Source of the DNA: Syntrophaceae bacterium UBA6112
GTDB taxonomy: Bacteria > Desulfobacterota > Syntrophia > Syntrophales > UBA5619
DNA length: 13,774 nt
Assembly (NCBI GenBank): GCA_002423465.1
Contig: DIWG01000081.1
Location: 23,275-37,048, forward strand
Reading direction: 5' to 3'
How positions within the stretch are numbered: position 1 is the first letter of the stretch; each line of letters begins with the position of its first letter. Positions 1 to 6,934 of the stretch are shown here, piece by piece. A program made the position numbers and the translations under genes. The notes beneath the pieces were generated by a model. The model was not told the origin of the DNA. It was given only the letters and a program-made list of their open reading frames with translations, and made no database searches.

Positions 1-1392
1 GCCTGCTACCGGCTCGGCGCCGTCACGGTGATGAACAACCCCCTCTATTCGGAACGGGAACTCGAATACCAGCTCAACGACTCCGACGCCCGCTTCCTCG
101 TCACCCTCGACCTGCTGCTTCCCCGGGCGCTGAAGCTGCGGCCAACAACAAAGATCGAGACGATTATCCCCTGCCACATCAACGATTATCTCCCCTTCCC
201 GAAAAAGCAGTTATACCCCTTCGTGAAACGGAAGATGTACCGAAAAGTCGTCCCGGCGCCCGGCGTCCACCTCTTCCTCGAACTCATCGGGCAATACCCC
301 GATGATCCCGTCCCGATCGCCGCCCGCTGGGAGGAGACGGCAGCCATCCTCTACACCGGCGGGACGACGGGAGCCGGCAAGGGGGCCATGCTGACCCATG
401 CCAACATCTGCGGCGTGGTGCAGCAGTTCCGCGCCTGGTTCCCGGATCTCAAGGACGGCGAAGACAGCCTCATGGGGGTCTATCCCATCTTCCATTCCGC
501 CGGCTACTCCGTGAGCCAGAACCTCCCCATCTGGGCGGGCTGGACGAGCATCATGATCCCGCGGCCGGAACCGGGGATCATCATCGAGATGCTCAAGGCC
601 TGCCGGCCCGGCTTCCTTCCCGGCGTCCCCACGATCTTCGTCGGACTCTTGAACCGGGAGGTGTTCCGGAAGATGGACCTTTCGTACATCAAGGGGTTCT
701 TTGCCGGGGCGGCGCCGCTCGCACCGGAGACGGTCAGACAGCTCAAGGAGCTGACAGGCAGGGAGATATACGACGTTTACGGTCTCACCGAGAACACCGC
801 CTTCGCCACCTGCACTCCCTGGAAGGGGAAGGCCAAGCCGGGGACCGTCGGCGTGCCGCTGCCCAATACGGACCTGAAGATTGTCGACCTGGAGACGGGA
901 ACGAAAGAACTGCCGGCCGAAACCGCGGGCGAGATTTGTATCCGCGGTCCGCAGCTCATGACGGGCTATTACAAAAATCCCGAAGAGACGAAAAACGCCC
1001 TCCGCGACGGCTGGCTCTACACGGGAGACATCGGCTTTCTCGATGAGGACGGGCATCTGACCATTGTCGACCGGAAAAAGGACATGATTGTTGCCGCCGG
1101 CTTCAACATCTACCCCAAGGAGATCGACGAGGTCCTCTTCGGCCATCCCAGGATCCTCGAGGCCTGCGCCGTCGGCGTCTCCGACGAATACCGGGGGGAG
1201 ACGGTCAAGGCCTTCATTGTCGTCAAGCCCGGAGAAACCCTGACGGAAAAGGAGATCATCGAATACTGCCGGGAAAGGCTGGCCCTCTACAAGGTGCCCC
1301 GGCAGATCGTGTTCATGGATTCCCTCCCCAAGAGCGCCGTGGGAAAGATCCTCCGGCGGGAGCTCCGGGCGCTGGATGCAAAGACAGGATGA
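1..1392 (+). CDS. Acyl-CoA ligase (AMP-forming), 5' end outside window
   Basis: Adenylate-forming acyl/aryl-CoA synthetase, which activates a carboxylic acid to acyl-AMP and then acyl-CoA in the cytoplasm. The reading frame is open from base 1 (reads ACYRLGAV), so the gene enters from the left; a start at the ATG at 28 would discard conserved sequence. 463 codons are visible. Alignment by eye with the paralogue at 5508 implies about 92 residues are missing. Core motifs: phosphate-binding loop YTGGTTGAGKG, YGLTE, YTGDIG, the hinge DRKKDMIV, and the C-terminal PKSAVGKILRRE with the catalytic lysine at visible codon 449. The loop departs from the usual YTSGTTGxPKG: Gly replaces Ser, and Gly replaces Pro before Lys. 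The C-terminal domain is complete, unlike in the paralogue. Substrate (fatty, aromatic or dicarboxylic acid) is not determinable. A MITE begins 14 nt after the stop. Confidence 0.93.
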   Translation, partial: ACYRLGAVTVMNNPLYSERELEYQLNDSDARFLVTLDLLLPRALKLRPTTKIETIIPCHINDYLPFPKKQLYPFVKRKMYRKVVPAPGVHLFLELIGQYPDDPVPIAARWEETAAILYTGGTTGAGKGAMLTHANICGVVQQFRAWFPDLKDGEDSLMGVYPIFHSAGYSVSQNLPIWAGWTSIMIPRPEPGIIIEMLKACRPGFLPGVPTIFVGLLNREVFRKMDLSYIKGFFAGAAPLAPETVRQLKELTGREIYDVYGLTENTAFATCTPWKGKAKPGTVGVPLPNTDLKIVDLETGTKELPAETAGEICIRGPQLMTGYYKNPEETKNALRDGWLYTGDIGFLDEDGHLTIVDRKKDMIVAAGFNIYPKEIDEVLFGHPRILEACAVGVSDEYRGETVKAFIVVKPGETLTEKEIIEYCRERLALYKVPRQIVFMDSLPKSAVGKILRRELRALDAKTG

Positions 1393-1406
1393 CCGAAAAG
1401 GCCGGC

Positions 1407-1537
1407 GAGACCTTTGAAAAATGCCCCCACTTTGTCATTCCCGCGAAAGCGGGAATCCAAAAGATCTTGAAAAGTCCGGATTCCTACTTCCGCAGGAATG
1501 ACGAATTCCCAAGTTTCGGTAGATTTTCAAAGGTCTC
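1407..1537. repeat. 131-bp MITE-like element with 14-bp terminal inverted repeats
   Basis: Terminal inverted repeats are perfect over 14 bp: GAGACCTTTGAAAA at 1407-1420 and its complement at 1524-1537. Inside lie two 25-bp arms, 1434-1458 and 1479-1503, which are inverted copies matching at 21 of 25 positions. The left arm itself forms a perfect 8-bp hairpin with a GAAA tetraloop (1437-1456). The core belongs to the widespread family that reads as VIPAKAGI when translated. No convincing target-site duplication is visible. It is non-autonomous (no transposase). It sits between the convergent ligase and guaA genes, where its hairpins could also act as a terminator or RNA-stability element. An open frame across it (1389-1643) is a by-product of the repeat. 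Confidence 0.82.
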
Positions 1538-1550
1538 CCGTCGACCAATG

Positions 1551-1573
1551 CCGGATCAGGGAACGGGATCCGG
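1551..1573. terminator. Possible bidirectional stem-loop between convergent genes
   Basis: CCGGATC (1551-1557) pairs with GATCCGG (1567-1573) across a 9-nt loop, 24 nt beyond the guaA stop codon and between convergent genes. Position suits a terminator, but no T-run follows on either strand, so intrinsic termination would be weak. Confidence 0.3.
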
Positions 1574-1597
1574 TTATGGCCCCGCGGCGATTCCCGG

Positions 1598-2560
1598 TTA
1601 TACCGCTTCGATGGTTGAAGGCGGTTTCGGGGTGATGTTATAGGTCACGCTGACCACGCCGGGGACCTCTTTGACGATCTTCCCGGCGATTCTTTCCAGC
1701 GTTTCATAGGGCAGTCTCGTCGCCGCGGCAGATCGGGCGTCGATGCTGTCCCAGCAACGGACTTCGATCTGGAGACCGAAATCCCTTTTCCCCTCCCGCA
1801 TGCCCGTGACGCGGTCTTCGTGCAGGATGGCCAGATACTGGAAGACGTTCATGGCCGACAGCTCTTTTTCCACAATGGCCGTGGCTTTCCGGACGATCTT
1901 CACGCGATCCGGTGTCACTTCACCCAGGACCCGCGCCGCCAAAGCCGGTCCGGGGAACGGAATCCGGTCAAAAAGCGATGCCGGCAGGCCCAGAGCGGCC
2001 CCCACCTTGCGCACCCCGTCCTTGCGCAGTTGGATCAGGGGTTCGATAATCTTATAACCGAACGCCTTCTGGGGATCGATGCCGAGTTGCTCAAAGACAT
2101 TGTGCTGCCGCTTGATCCCCGCCACGGTTTCGTCAATATCCGTCAGGATGGTTCCCTGAAGGAGATACTTTGCACCGCTCTGCACAACCAGTTCACCGAA
2201 TACATTTTTGTAGAAAGTCTGGGTGATGGCCTCCCGTTTTTCCTCGGGGTCGGTTATTCCCTTCAGGGCCTTGAAGAAGGCCTTCCGGGCATCAATGATC
2301 TCTATCGGAATGCCGAGCGACTGGAAGAGGAACTTCACCTGTTTGGCTTCATTCTGCCGCATGAGGCCGTTCTCGATGAAACAGGATTTAAGCCGATCCC
2401 CCAGAGCGCGGTGACCCAATGCGGTCACGACAGAGGAATCAACCCCTCCGGAGAGGGCGTTGATGGCGACGCCTTTTCCGACGATTTTTCTGATTTCCTT
2501 CACTTTTTCGGAGATGAACTGTTCCGCATTCAATTTCGCCGCACGGATTTCTTTTGCCAT
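1598..2560 (-). CDS. guaA: GMP synthetase, ATP-pyrophosphatase subunit (stand-alone)
   Basis: Catalyses the XMP to GMP amination half-reaction of purine synthesis using ATP and ammonia. 320 aa, the length of archaeal GMP synthetase subunit B rather than the ~520-aa bacterial fusion; no N-terminal class-I glutamine amidotransferase domain is present. The P-loop SGGVDSS lies about 50 residues in. Other family signatures: HRALGD, LLQGTI, EPLIQLRKDGVRK, RIPFPGPALAARVLGEV, and the C-terminal dimerisation/XMP region ending KPPSTIEAV. The start at 2560 is chosen because GGAGAAAGGAGC lies just upstream; a frame continues to an ATG at 2590 but would put this ribosome-binding site inside the gene. No partner amidotransferase is visible in the window, so glutamine-derived ammonia must come from elsewhere or free ammonia is used. 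It is on the opposite strand to the other genes and probably a housekeeping insertion in context. Confidence 0.92.
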   Translation of the reverse strand: MAKEIRAAKLNAEQFISEKVKEIRKIVGKGVAINALSGGVDSSVVTALGHRALGDRLKSCFIENGLMRQNEAKQVKFLFQSLGIPIEIIDARKAFFKALKGITDPEEKREAITQTFYKNVFGELVVQSGAKYLLQGTILTDIDETVAGIKRQHNVFEQLGIDPQKAFGYKIIEPLIQLRKDGVRKVGAALGLPASLFDRIPFPGPALAARVLGEVTPDRVKIVRKATAIVEKELSAMNVFQYLAILHEDRVTGMREGKRDFGLQIEVRCWDSIDARSAAATRLPYETLERIAGKIVKEVPGVVSVTYNITPKPPSTIEAV

Positions 2561-2620
2561 GATGCTCCTTTCTCCTTCCCCGGGATTCAAAATTCTGTTT
2601 CCGCTGCCGGACAGGGTGTG

Positions 2621-2649
2621 ATTATCTTGAACCGTCTGCCGGTTGTCAA
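2621..2649 (-). promoter_or_regulatory. Sigma-70-type promoter for guaA
   Basis: Read on the minus strand: TTGACA (2649-2644), 17-nt spacer, GATAAT (2626-2621). This is a near-consensus promoter, with a predicted start about 7 nt downstream and a leader of roughly 50 nt. The elements sit in an imperfect palindrome (2624-2652, ATCTTGA..ACCG / CGGT..TCAAGAT) that would let a dimeric regulator cover the promoter. That role is inference. Confidence 0.75.
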
Positions 2650-2665
2650 GATAAATGCGGGCTCA

Positions 2666-2696
2666 TGATTGCGGAATTAATTCTATTAATCAATCA
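2666..2696. repeat. AT-rich palindromic patch between divergent promoters
   Basis: In an otherwise GC-rich region, TGATTG (2666-2671) and CAATCA (2691-2696) form an inverted pair. They flank a perfect 10-bp palindrome GAATTAATTC (2674-2683) and a repeated ATTAAT. It lies between the guaA promoter and the candidate AOR promoter, so it could be an operator or UP-like element. There is no direct evidence for a bound factor. Confidence 0.35.
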
Positions 2697-2712
2697 TTCG
2701 CAGGATATTTCA

Positions 2713-2742
2713 TTGACAAGAAAAACCGCTTCATTCTATGTA
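2713..2742 (+). promoter_or_regulatory. Candidate promoter for the AOR operon
   Basis: A perfect TTGACA at 2713-2718 is followed after 18 nt by TATGTA (2737-2742), a weak -10. It lies about 65 nt upstream of the chosen AOR start, in the only long non-coding gap (2561-2806) before the run of plus-strand genes. The -35 is convincing, the -10 is not. Confidence 0.45.
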
Positions 2743-2806
2743 TCCCCATCTTAATCTTATGAACATGGCGGCCGCCGGCGACAAGGCGATCCAAGAAAGG
2801 GAGATC

Positions 2807-4990
2807 ATGCAATACACACAATCTCGACTCACCCACGGATATGCGAATCAGATTCTAACCATCGATCTGGGAAGTGGAGAGGTTCAGACTTCCATGATCG
2901 ATTCTGCGGTCAGAGAGTATTTCATCGGCGGACGGGCGCTCGGGCTCTATCTCCTTCATAGGGGAATCCGACCCGGAACGACTCCCTTTGATCCGGAAAA
3001 TCCATTGATCTTTGCTCCGGGCCCGCTTGCGGGCATTCCCCAATTCCCGGGAACGAGCAAGTGTATGGCCGTATCCCTGTCGCCGCTTACGGGCATTCCG
3101 GGCGTCTCGAACTTCGGCGGCCACTTCGGGGCTTATCTCAAGTACGCCGGCTTCGACGCGCTTTCGGTCACGGGGAAATCCGACCGGAACGTCATGATCG
3201 TCATCGACGGTTTCCGCGGGGAAGTCACCCTGACGGATGCACCCGTGATCGATCATGTCTTCGACCTGGAGCGCGAGATCGTCGATCGCTTTGTCCGTGG
3301 GGGCCGCGACAAAAAGGAGATCGTCTTCCTGACGACCGGTATCGGCGCGCTGCGTACGACCTTCGGCTGCATCAACAGCCATTACTTCGATCCGGCGAAA
3401 CCCGTGGACGGAACCAAGGGGCTTTTCCGGACCAAGCAGGCCGGGCGGACGGGCCTGGGCACCGTCATGAAGGACAAGAAGATCGGGGCCATCGTCGTCC
3501 TGGCCAAATACCCGCACGGGGAAAACCCCTACGGCGCAGCCGACTGGGAGAAGGTGAAGCGGGCGGGTTCGAAGCTGGGCGAGGTGGTCCGGGTGGTCGA
3601 TCCGCAGTCGCTCAAGATGTACCGCAAGGGTTCCGCGGGGCTGATCAACTTCATGAACAAGCCGGAGTACAAATCCCTGCCCGTAAAGAACTACCAGCTC
3701 GGTACCGATCCCCAGGCGGACAAGATCAGCGGCAAATTCTACGCGGAGCACCTGTTCGACCATCGGGGCATGGACGGCTGTTTCCCCGGCTGCAATCTGC
3801 GCTGCACCAAGGGCGGCTGGGTCACGCTGGTCTCCGGCGCGGACAAGGGCCGCCGGGTGTGGGTGGATGGACCCGAGTATGAGACGGCCGCGGGTTTCGG
3901 TTCCAACCTGGGCGTCTGGAATCCCGAATTCATCATGGAGGCCAACTGGCATTGCGACAACTACGGGATCGACACCATCACCGTGGCGGTTACCATCGCC
4001 TTTTTGATGGAATGTTTCCAGCGGGACTACCTGACCCGGGAGGACACGGACGGGCTGGACCTGACCTGGGGCAATGAAAAAGCGGTCCTGCAGTTCATCC
4101 ATCGGCTTGGGGAAGGGGAAACGGAGTTTTCCCGGCAGGCCGGCCGGGGGATGCTGGCGCTGGTCGACTGGATCTGCGGCCGGCATGCCTGGCGGACCGG
4201 CAAGGCCGACCCACGGGAGGAGCTGATGCTCTTTGCGATGCAGACCAAGGGCCTTCCCTTTTCCCTCTACCGGACCCACCGGTCCCTTTCCATGCAAGGC
4301 TCCTATGCAGCCGCAAGCGACATCGGGGCGCACCATGCGGCCGCGTGGCTGATCAAGAGCGATCTCTTGGGCGCATTCCCCACCATGGAGCAGAAGGCGC
4401 AGGCGCTGGTCATGTATCCGCGCGTCCGTCTCGGCAACGACAACCTGGGGCTGTGCAAGCTTCCCTGGGTGGACGTCTTCAATCCCGAATCCGCCAAGAT
4501 GAAGGATACGGACATCTACATCAATCCGGCCTCCCAGGAACTCTACGCGGATTTCTACAACGGAATGCTGGGAACCAACATGACCTGGCAGGAGATTTTC
4601 ATGCAGACGGATCGGGACATCAACCTGCAGCGGGTCATGAACGTCATGGTCTACGGTACGGAAACGGCCCGGCACGACCGGATTCCGGAGAGGGCCGTCG
4701 GACCCACGGACGATGCGCTTTACAATGCGGAGCAAGAGGACAACGACCGGGAGCTGGCCGGGCTCCTGGACAAACCGCTCGCGGAGGTTCAGGGCATGCC
4801 CCCGGCCTGGAAACGGGAACGCCTCATGGGCCGGAGAAAGGAGCGGTTGCGGGAACTGGTCCAGGCTTATTACCGCGCGCGGGGATGGAACGAAGAGGGG
4901 GTGCCGACCCCGGAGACGCTGAAGCGGATCGGCCTGTGGGAATTTCTGAACGGGGAAACAAAGGCAAAGATCCAGGAGATGACAGCGTGA
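2807..4990 (+). CDS. AOR-family tungsten/molybdenum oxidoreductase
   Basis: Tungstopterin (or molybdopterin) enzyme of the aldehyde:ferredoxin oxidoreductase family, usually interconverting aldehydes and carboxylic acids with ferredoxin in the anaerobic cytoplasm; class II benzoyl-CoA reductase BamB is also in this family. 727 aa, longer than the ~605-aa archaeal AOR. The N-terminal pterin-binding part shows GGRALGLYLL and GIPGVSNFGGHFGAYLKYAG. The central part has the Fe-S cysteines C325, C329, C333 (CFPGCNLRC) with a fourth at C550 in DNLGLCKLPW, and DGPEYETAAGFGSNLG for the cofactor. The first spacing is C-x3-C rather than the classical C-x2-C. The ATG at 2807 follows AAAGGGAG; in-frame ATGs at 2738 and 2765 lack a ribosome-binding site and precede the conserved N-terminus. 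A peroxiredoxin follows 38 nt later. The exact substrate is unknown; aldehyde oxidation or acid reduction is likeliest. Confidence 0.92.
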   Translation: MQYTQSRLTHGYANQILTIDLGSGEVQTSMIDSAVREYFIGGRALGLYLLHRGIRPGTTPFDPENPLIFAPGPLAGIPQFPGTSKCMAVSLSPLTGIPGVSNFGGHFGAYLKYAGFDALSVTGKSDRNVMIVIDGFRGEVTLTDAPVIDHVFDLEREIVDRFVRGGRDKKEIVFLTTGIGALRTTFGCINSHYFDPAKPVDGTKGLFRTKQAGRTGLGTVMKDKKIGAIVVLAKYPHGENPYGAADWEKVKRAGSKLGEVVRVVDPQSLKMYRKGSAGLINFMNKPEYKSLPVKNYQLGTDPQADKISGKFYAEHLFDHRGMDGCFPGCNLRCTKGGWVTLVSGADKGRRVWVDGPEYETAAGFGSNLGVWNPEFIMEANWHCDNYGIDTITVAVTIAFLMECFQRDYLTREDTDGLDLTWGNEKAVLQFIHRLGEGETEFSRQAGRGMLALVDWICGRHAWRTGKADPREELMLFAMQTKGLPFSLYRTHRSLSMQGSYAAASDIGAHHAAAWLIKSDLLGAFPTMEQKAQALVMYPRVRLGNDNLGLCKLPWVDVFNPESAKMKDTDIYINPASQELYADFYNGMLGTNMTWQEIFMQTDRDINLQRVMNVMVYGTETARHDRIPERAVGPTDDALYNAEQEDNDRELAGLLDKPLAEVQGMPPAWKRERLMGRRKERLRELVQAYYRARGWNEEGVPTPETLKRIGLWEFLNGETKAKIQEMTA

Positions 4991-5028
4991 GATTCCGAAG
5001 GGCAAAAACTTGAAAAAGGAGGTTTGTC

Positions 5029-5493
5029 ATGGCTGCGAAGAAGGTCGTTCAGGTCGGGAAGAAACCGAAGGATTTCAAACTTAAGGACCATAACGGCCAG
5101 GATTTCATCCTGGGAGGCTGCAAGGGGAAAAAGGTGCTGCTCTCCTTTCATCCGCTCGCCTGGACGTCCGTCTGCGCCCTGCAGATGCAGTCCCTGGAAA
5201 AGAACAAGAAGGCGCTGGACAGGCTCAACACCGTGGCCGTCGGCCTGAGCATCGACGCCGTTCCCTGCAAGGCCGCCTGGGCCAAAAGCCTGAAAATCAA
5301 AAACACGCGTCTCCTGTCCGATTTCTGGCCCCACGGGGGGGTGGCCAAGTCCCTGGGGATTTTGCGGACGGAAGGGTTTTCGGAACGGGCCAACATCATC
5401 GTCGATGAAGCGGGCAAGGTGGTGTTTGTCAAGGTTTATCCGATCAAGCAGCTTCCCGATATGGGGGAAATCCTGGCGGCCCTGAAGGTCTGA
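5029..5493 (+). CDS. Peroxiredoxin (AhpC/TSA family)
   Basis: 154-aa thiol peroxidase that reduces H2O2 or organic peroxides. The active-site motif is P42-x3-T46-x2-C49 (FHPLAWTSVC), giving the peroxidatic Cys49. The conserved arginine is R120 in GFSERANII. C80 in SIDAVPCKAAWA and C31 are possible resolving cysteines, so 1-Cys versus 2-Cys behaviour is open. The SDFWPHGGVA segment is typical of bacterial AhpC/TSA proteins. No signal peptide, so cytoplasmic. The start follows an excellent AAAAAGGAGG at 6-nt spacing, stronger than its neighbours, suggesting high expression. Placed between the oxygen-sensitive AOR-family enzyme and the CoA ligase, it plausibly protects the metallo-enzyme; this is inference from context. 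Confidence 0.92.
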   Translation: MAAKKVVQVGKKPKDFKLKDHNGQDFILGGCKGKKVLLSFHPLAWTSVCALQMQSLEKNKKALDRLNTVAVGLSIDAVPCKAAWAKSLKIKNTRLLSDFWPHGGVAKSLGILRTEGFSERANIIVDEAGKVVFVKVYPIKQLPDMGEILAALKV

Positions 5494-5507
5494 GCGGAGA
5501 AGCGAAG

Positions 5508-6923
5508 ATGAGTTTCGAGAGCAGCGGGCAGCAGCGACATGCGGCCGACGTGACCCGGGAGGCGGTGTTCGAAAAGCTCACGATGCCGGAGTTTCTGACC
5601 CGGACGGCGCAGCGTTTCCCCGACAAGACGGCGCTGATCTTCATGGAGAAGAAGATCACCTACCGGGCGCTGGAGACGCTGGTAAACCGCTTTGCCCGGG
5701 CCCTCACGGCGATCGGTGTGAAGGCGGGCGACACGGTGGCGATGCTCCTGCCCAACATGCCCCAGCTCGTTATTGCCAATTATGCAGCCTTCCGGATCGG
5801 CGCCGTGCCGGCGCCGAACAACCCGCTTAGCACCGAACAGGAACTCGCCCATCAGCTCAACGATTCCGACGCCTCGGTTCTGATCGCCCTGGATCTTCGT
5901 CTTCCGCTGGCCCTGGAGCTCAAGGGGAAGACCGGAATCCGCACGATTATCGCCTGCCACATCACCGACTACCTCCCCTTTCCGGGGAACAAGCTCCTCC
6001 CCTACCTCCACAAGGCTCTGTACCTGAAGGTTCCACCGGGAGCGGGGATGTACGAATTCATCCCGCTGATCAACCAATATCCAGACACGCCGGTGGAAAA
6101 CGCCGCGCGCTGGGAGGAGGTGGGGGCGCTCCTGTACACGGGGGGAACGACGGGCGCCGGCAAGGGGGTCATGCTGACCCACGCGAACATCTCCTGCAAC
6201 GGCCAGCAGCTCCGGGCATGGTTTTCCGAGGCAAAGGACGGCGAGGAGAGCATCCTGGCGGTCTTCCCCTTTTTCCAGTCCACCGGCTGGACCGGAATTC
6301 AGAACCTGTCAATCCTTGCCGGCTGGACCGACATCCTCGTCCCCCGTCCCGAACCGCAGGTCATCGTCGAGATCATGAAGAAGTTCAAACCGACCATCCT
6401 GCCGGGGATGCCCACAGTCTTCAGCGGTCTTTTGGCCCGGGAGGAGTTCCGGAAGATGAACCTCTCCGCCGTGAAGGTTTTCCTCTCCGGAGCGGCGCCG
6501 CTCCCGAGCGACGTAATCGGAAAGCTCAAGTCCCGTAAGGACGCCCCGATCATCAATGTCTACGGCCTCACCGAGATCGGCCCGATGGGGACGGCCACTC
6601 CCTGGGGCGGCGCGGAGAAGCCGGGAACCGTGGGCGTGCCCCTCCCAGGCACGGACCTGAAGATCGTGGACCTGGAGACGGGAACGCGGGAGCTCCCCGT
6701 CGGCGAGGCGGGGGAGATCTGCTTCCGGGGACCGCAGGTGATGAAGGGCTACTACAAGAAACCTGAGGAAACCGCGGCGGTTCTGAAGGACGGCTGGCTC
6801 TTCACGGGAGACATCGGCTTTCTCGACGCCGACGGATATCTCACCATTGTGGACCGTAAAAAAGAGATGATCGTGGCCGGCGATTTGAACATCAACCCCG
6901 GTGAAGTGGACGAAAAAAAATAA
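5508..6923 (+). CDS. Acyl-CoA ligase paralogue lacking C-terminal domain
   Basis: AMP-forming acyl-CoA synthetase, closely similar to the one at the left edge. 471 aa against an expected ~555. The N-terminal adenylation domain is whole: YTGGTTGAGKG at 210-220, YGLTE at 352-356, TGD at 433-435, DRKKE hinge just after. The frame ends at EVDEKK right after the hinge. About 86 residues are lost, including the mobile C-terminal domain and the catalytic lysine seen in the paralogue. The hinge is also divergent (AGDLNINPGEVDE against AAGFNIYPKEIDE). The stop follows a run of eight A, and the next gene's GGAGG begins immediately after, so no remnant remains. Adenylation would be expected to be crippled; it may be a dead enzyme, or a domain needing help in trans. 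The start has GGAG upstream; 14 nt separate it from the peroxiredoxin. Confidence 0.88.
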   Translation: MSFESSGQQRHAADVTREAVFEKLTMPEFLTRTAQRFPDKTALIFMEKKITYRALETLVNRFARALTAIGVKAGDTVAMLLPNMPQLVIANYAAFRIGAVPAPNNPLSTEQELAHQLNDSDASVLIALDLRLPLALELKGKTGIRTIIACHITDYLPFPGNKLLPYLHKALYLKVPPGAGMYEFIPLINQYPDTPVENAARWEEVGALLYTGGTTGAGKGVMLTHANISCNGQQLRAWFSEAKDGEESILAVFPFFQSTGWTGIQNLSILAGWTDILVPRPEPQVIVEIMKKFKPTILPGMPTVFSGLLAREEFRKMNLSAVKVFLSGAAPLPSDVIGKLKSRKDAPIINVYGLTEIGPMGTATPWGGAEKPGTVGVPLPGTDLKIVDLETGTRELPVGEAGEICFRGPQVMKGYYKKPEETAAVLKDGWLFTGDIGFLDADGYLTIVDRKKEMIVAGDLNINPGEVDEKK

Positions 6924-6934
6924 GGAGGTGCATC

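Noticed and set aside
1389..1643. 84-codon open frame after the first ligase
   Set aside because: It is the translation of the MITE core (VIPAKAGI-type) and runs into the end of guaA; it has no family features.
1820..2668. 282-codon plus-strand frame across guaA
   Set aside because: Antisense shadow of guaA, which has a promoter, a ribosome-binding site and the SGGVDSS motif.
2738..2806. Upstream start for the AOR gene
   Set aside because: No ribosome-binding site at the ATGs at 2738 or 2765, and the first lies inside the candidate -10 region.
2855..5005. 716-codon open frame antisense to the AOR gene
   Set aside because: It is a high-GC shadow of the AOR frame; the plus strand has clear family motifs, the minus frame has none.
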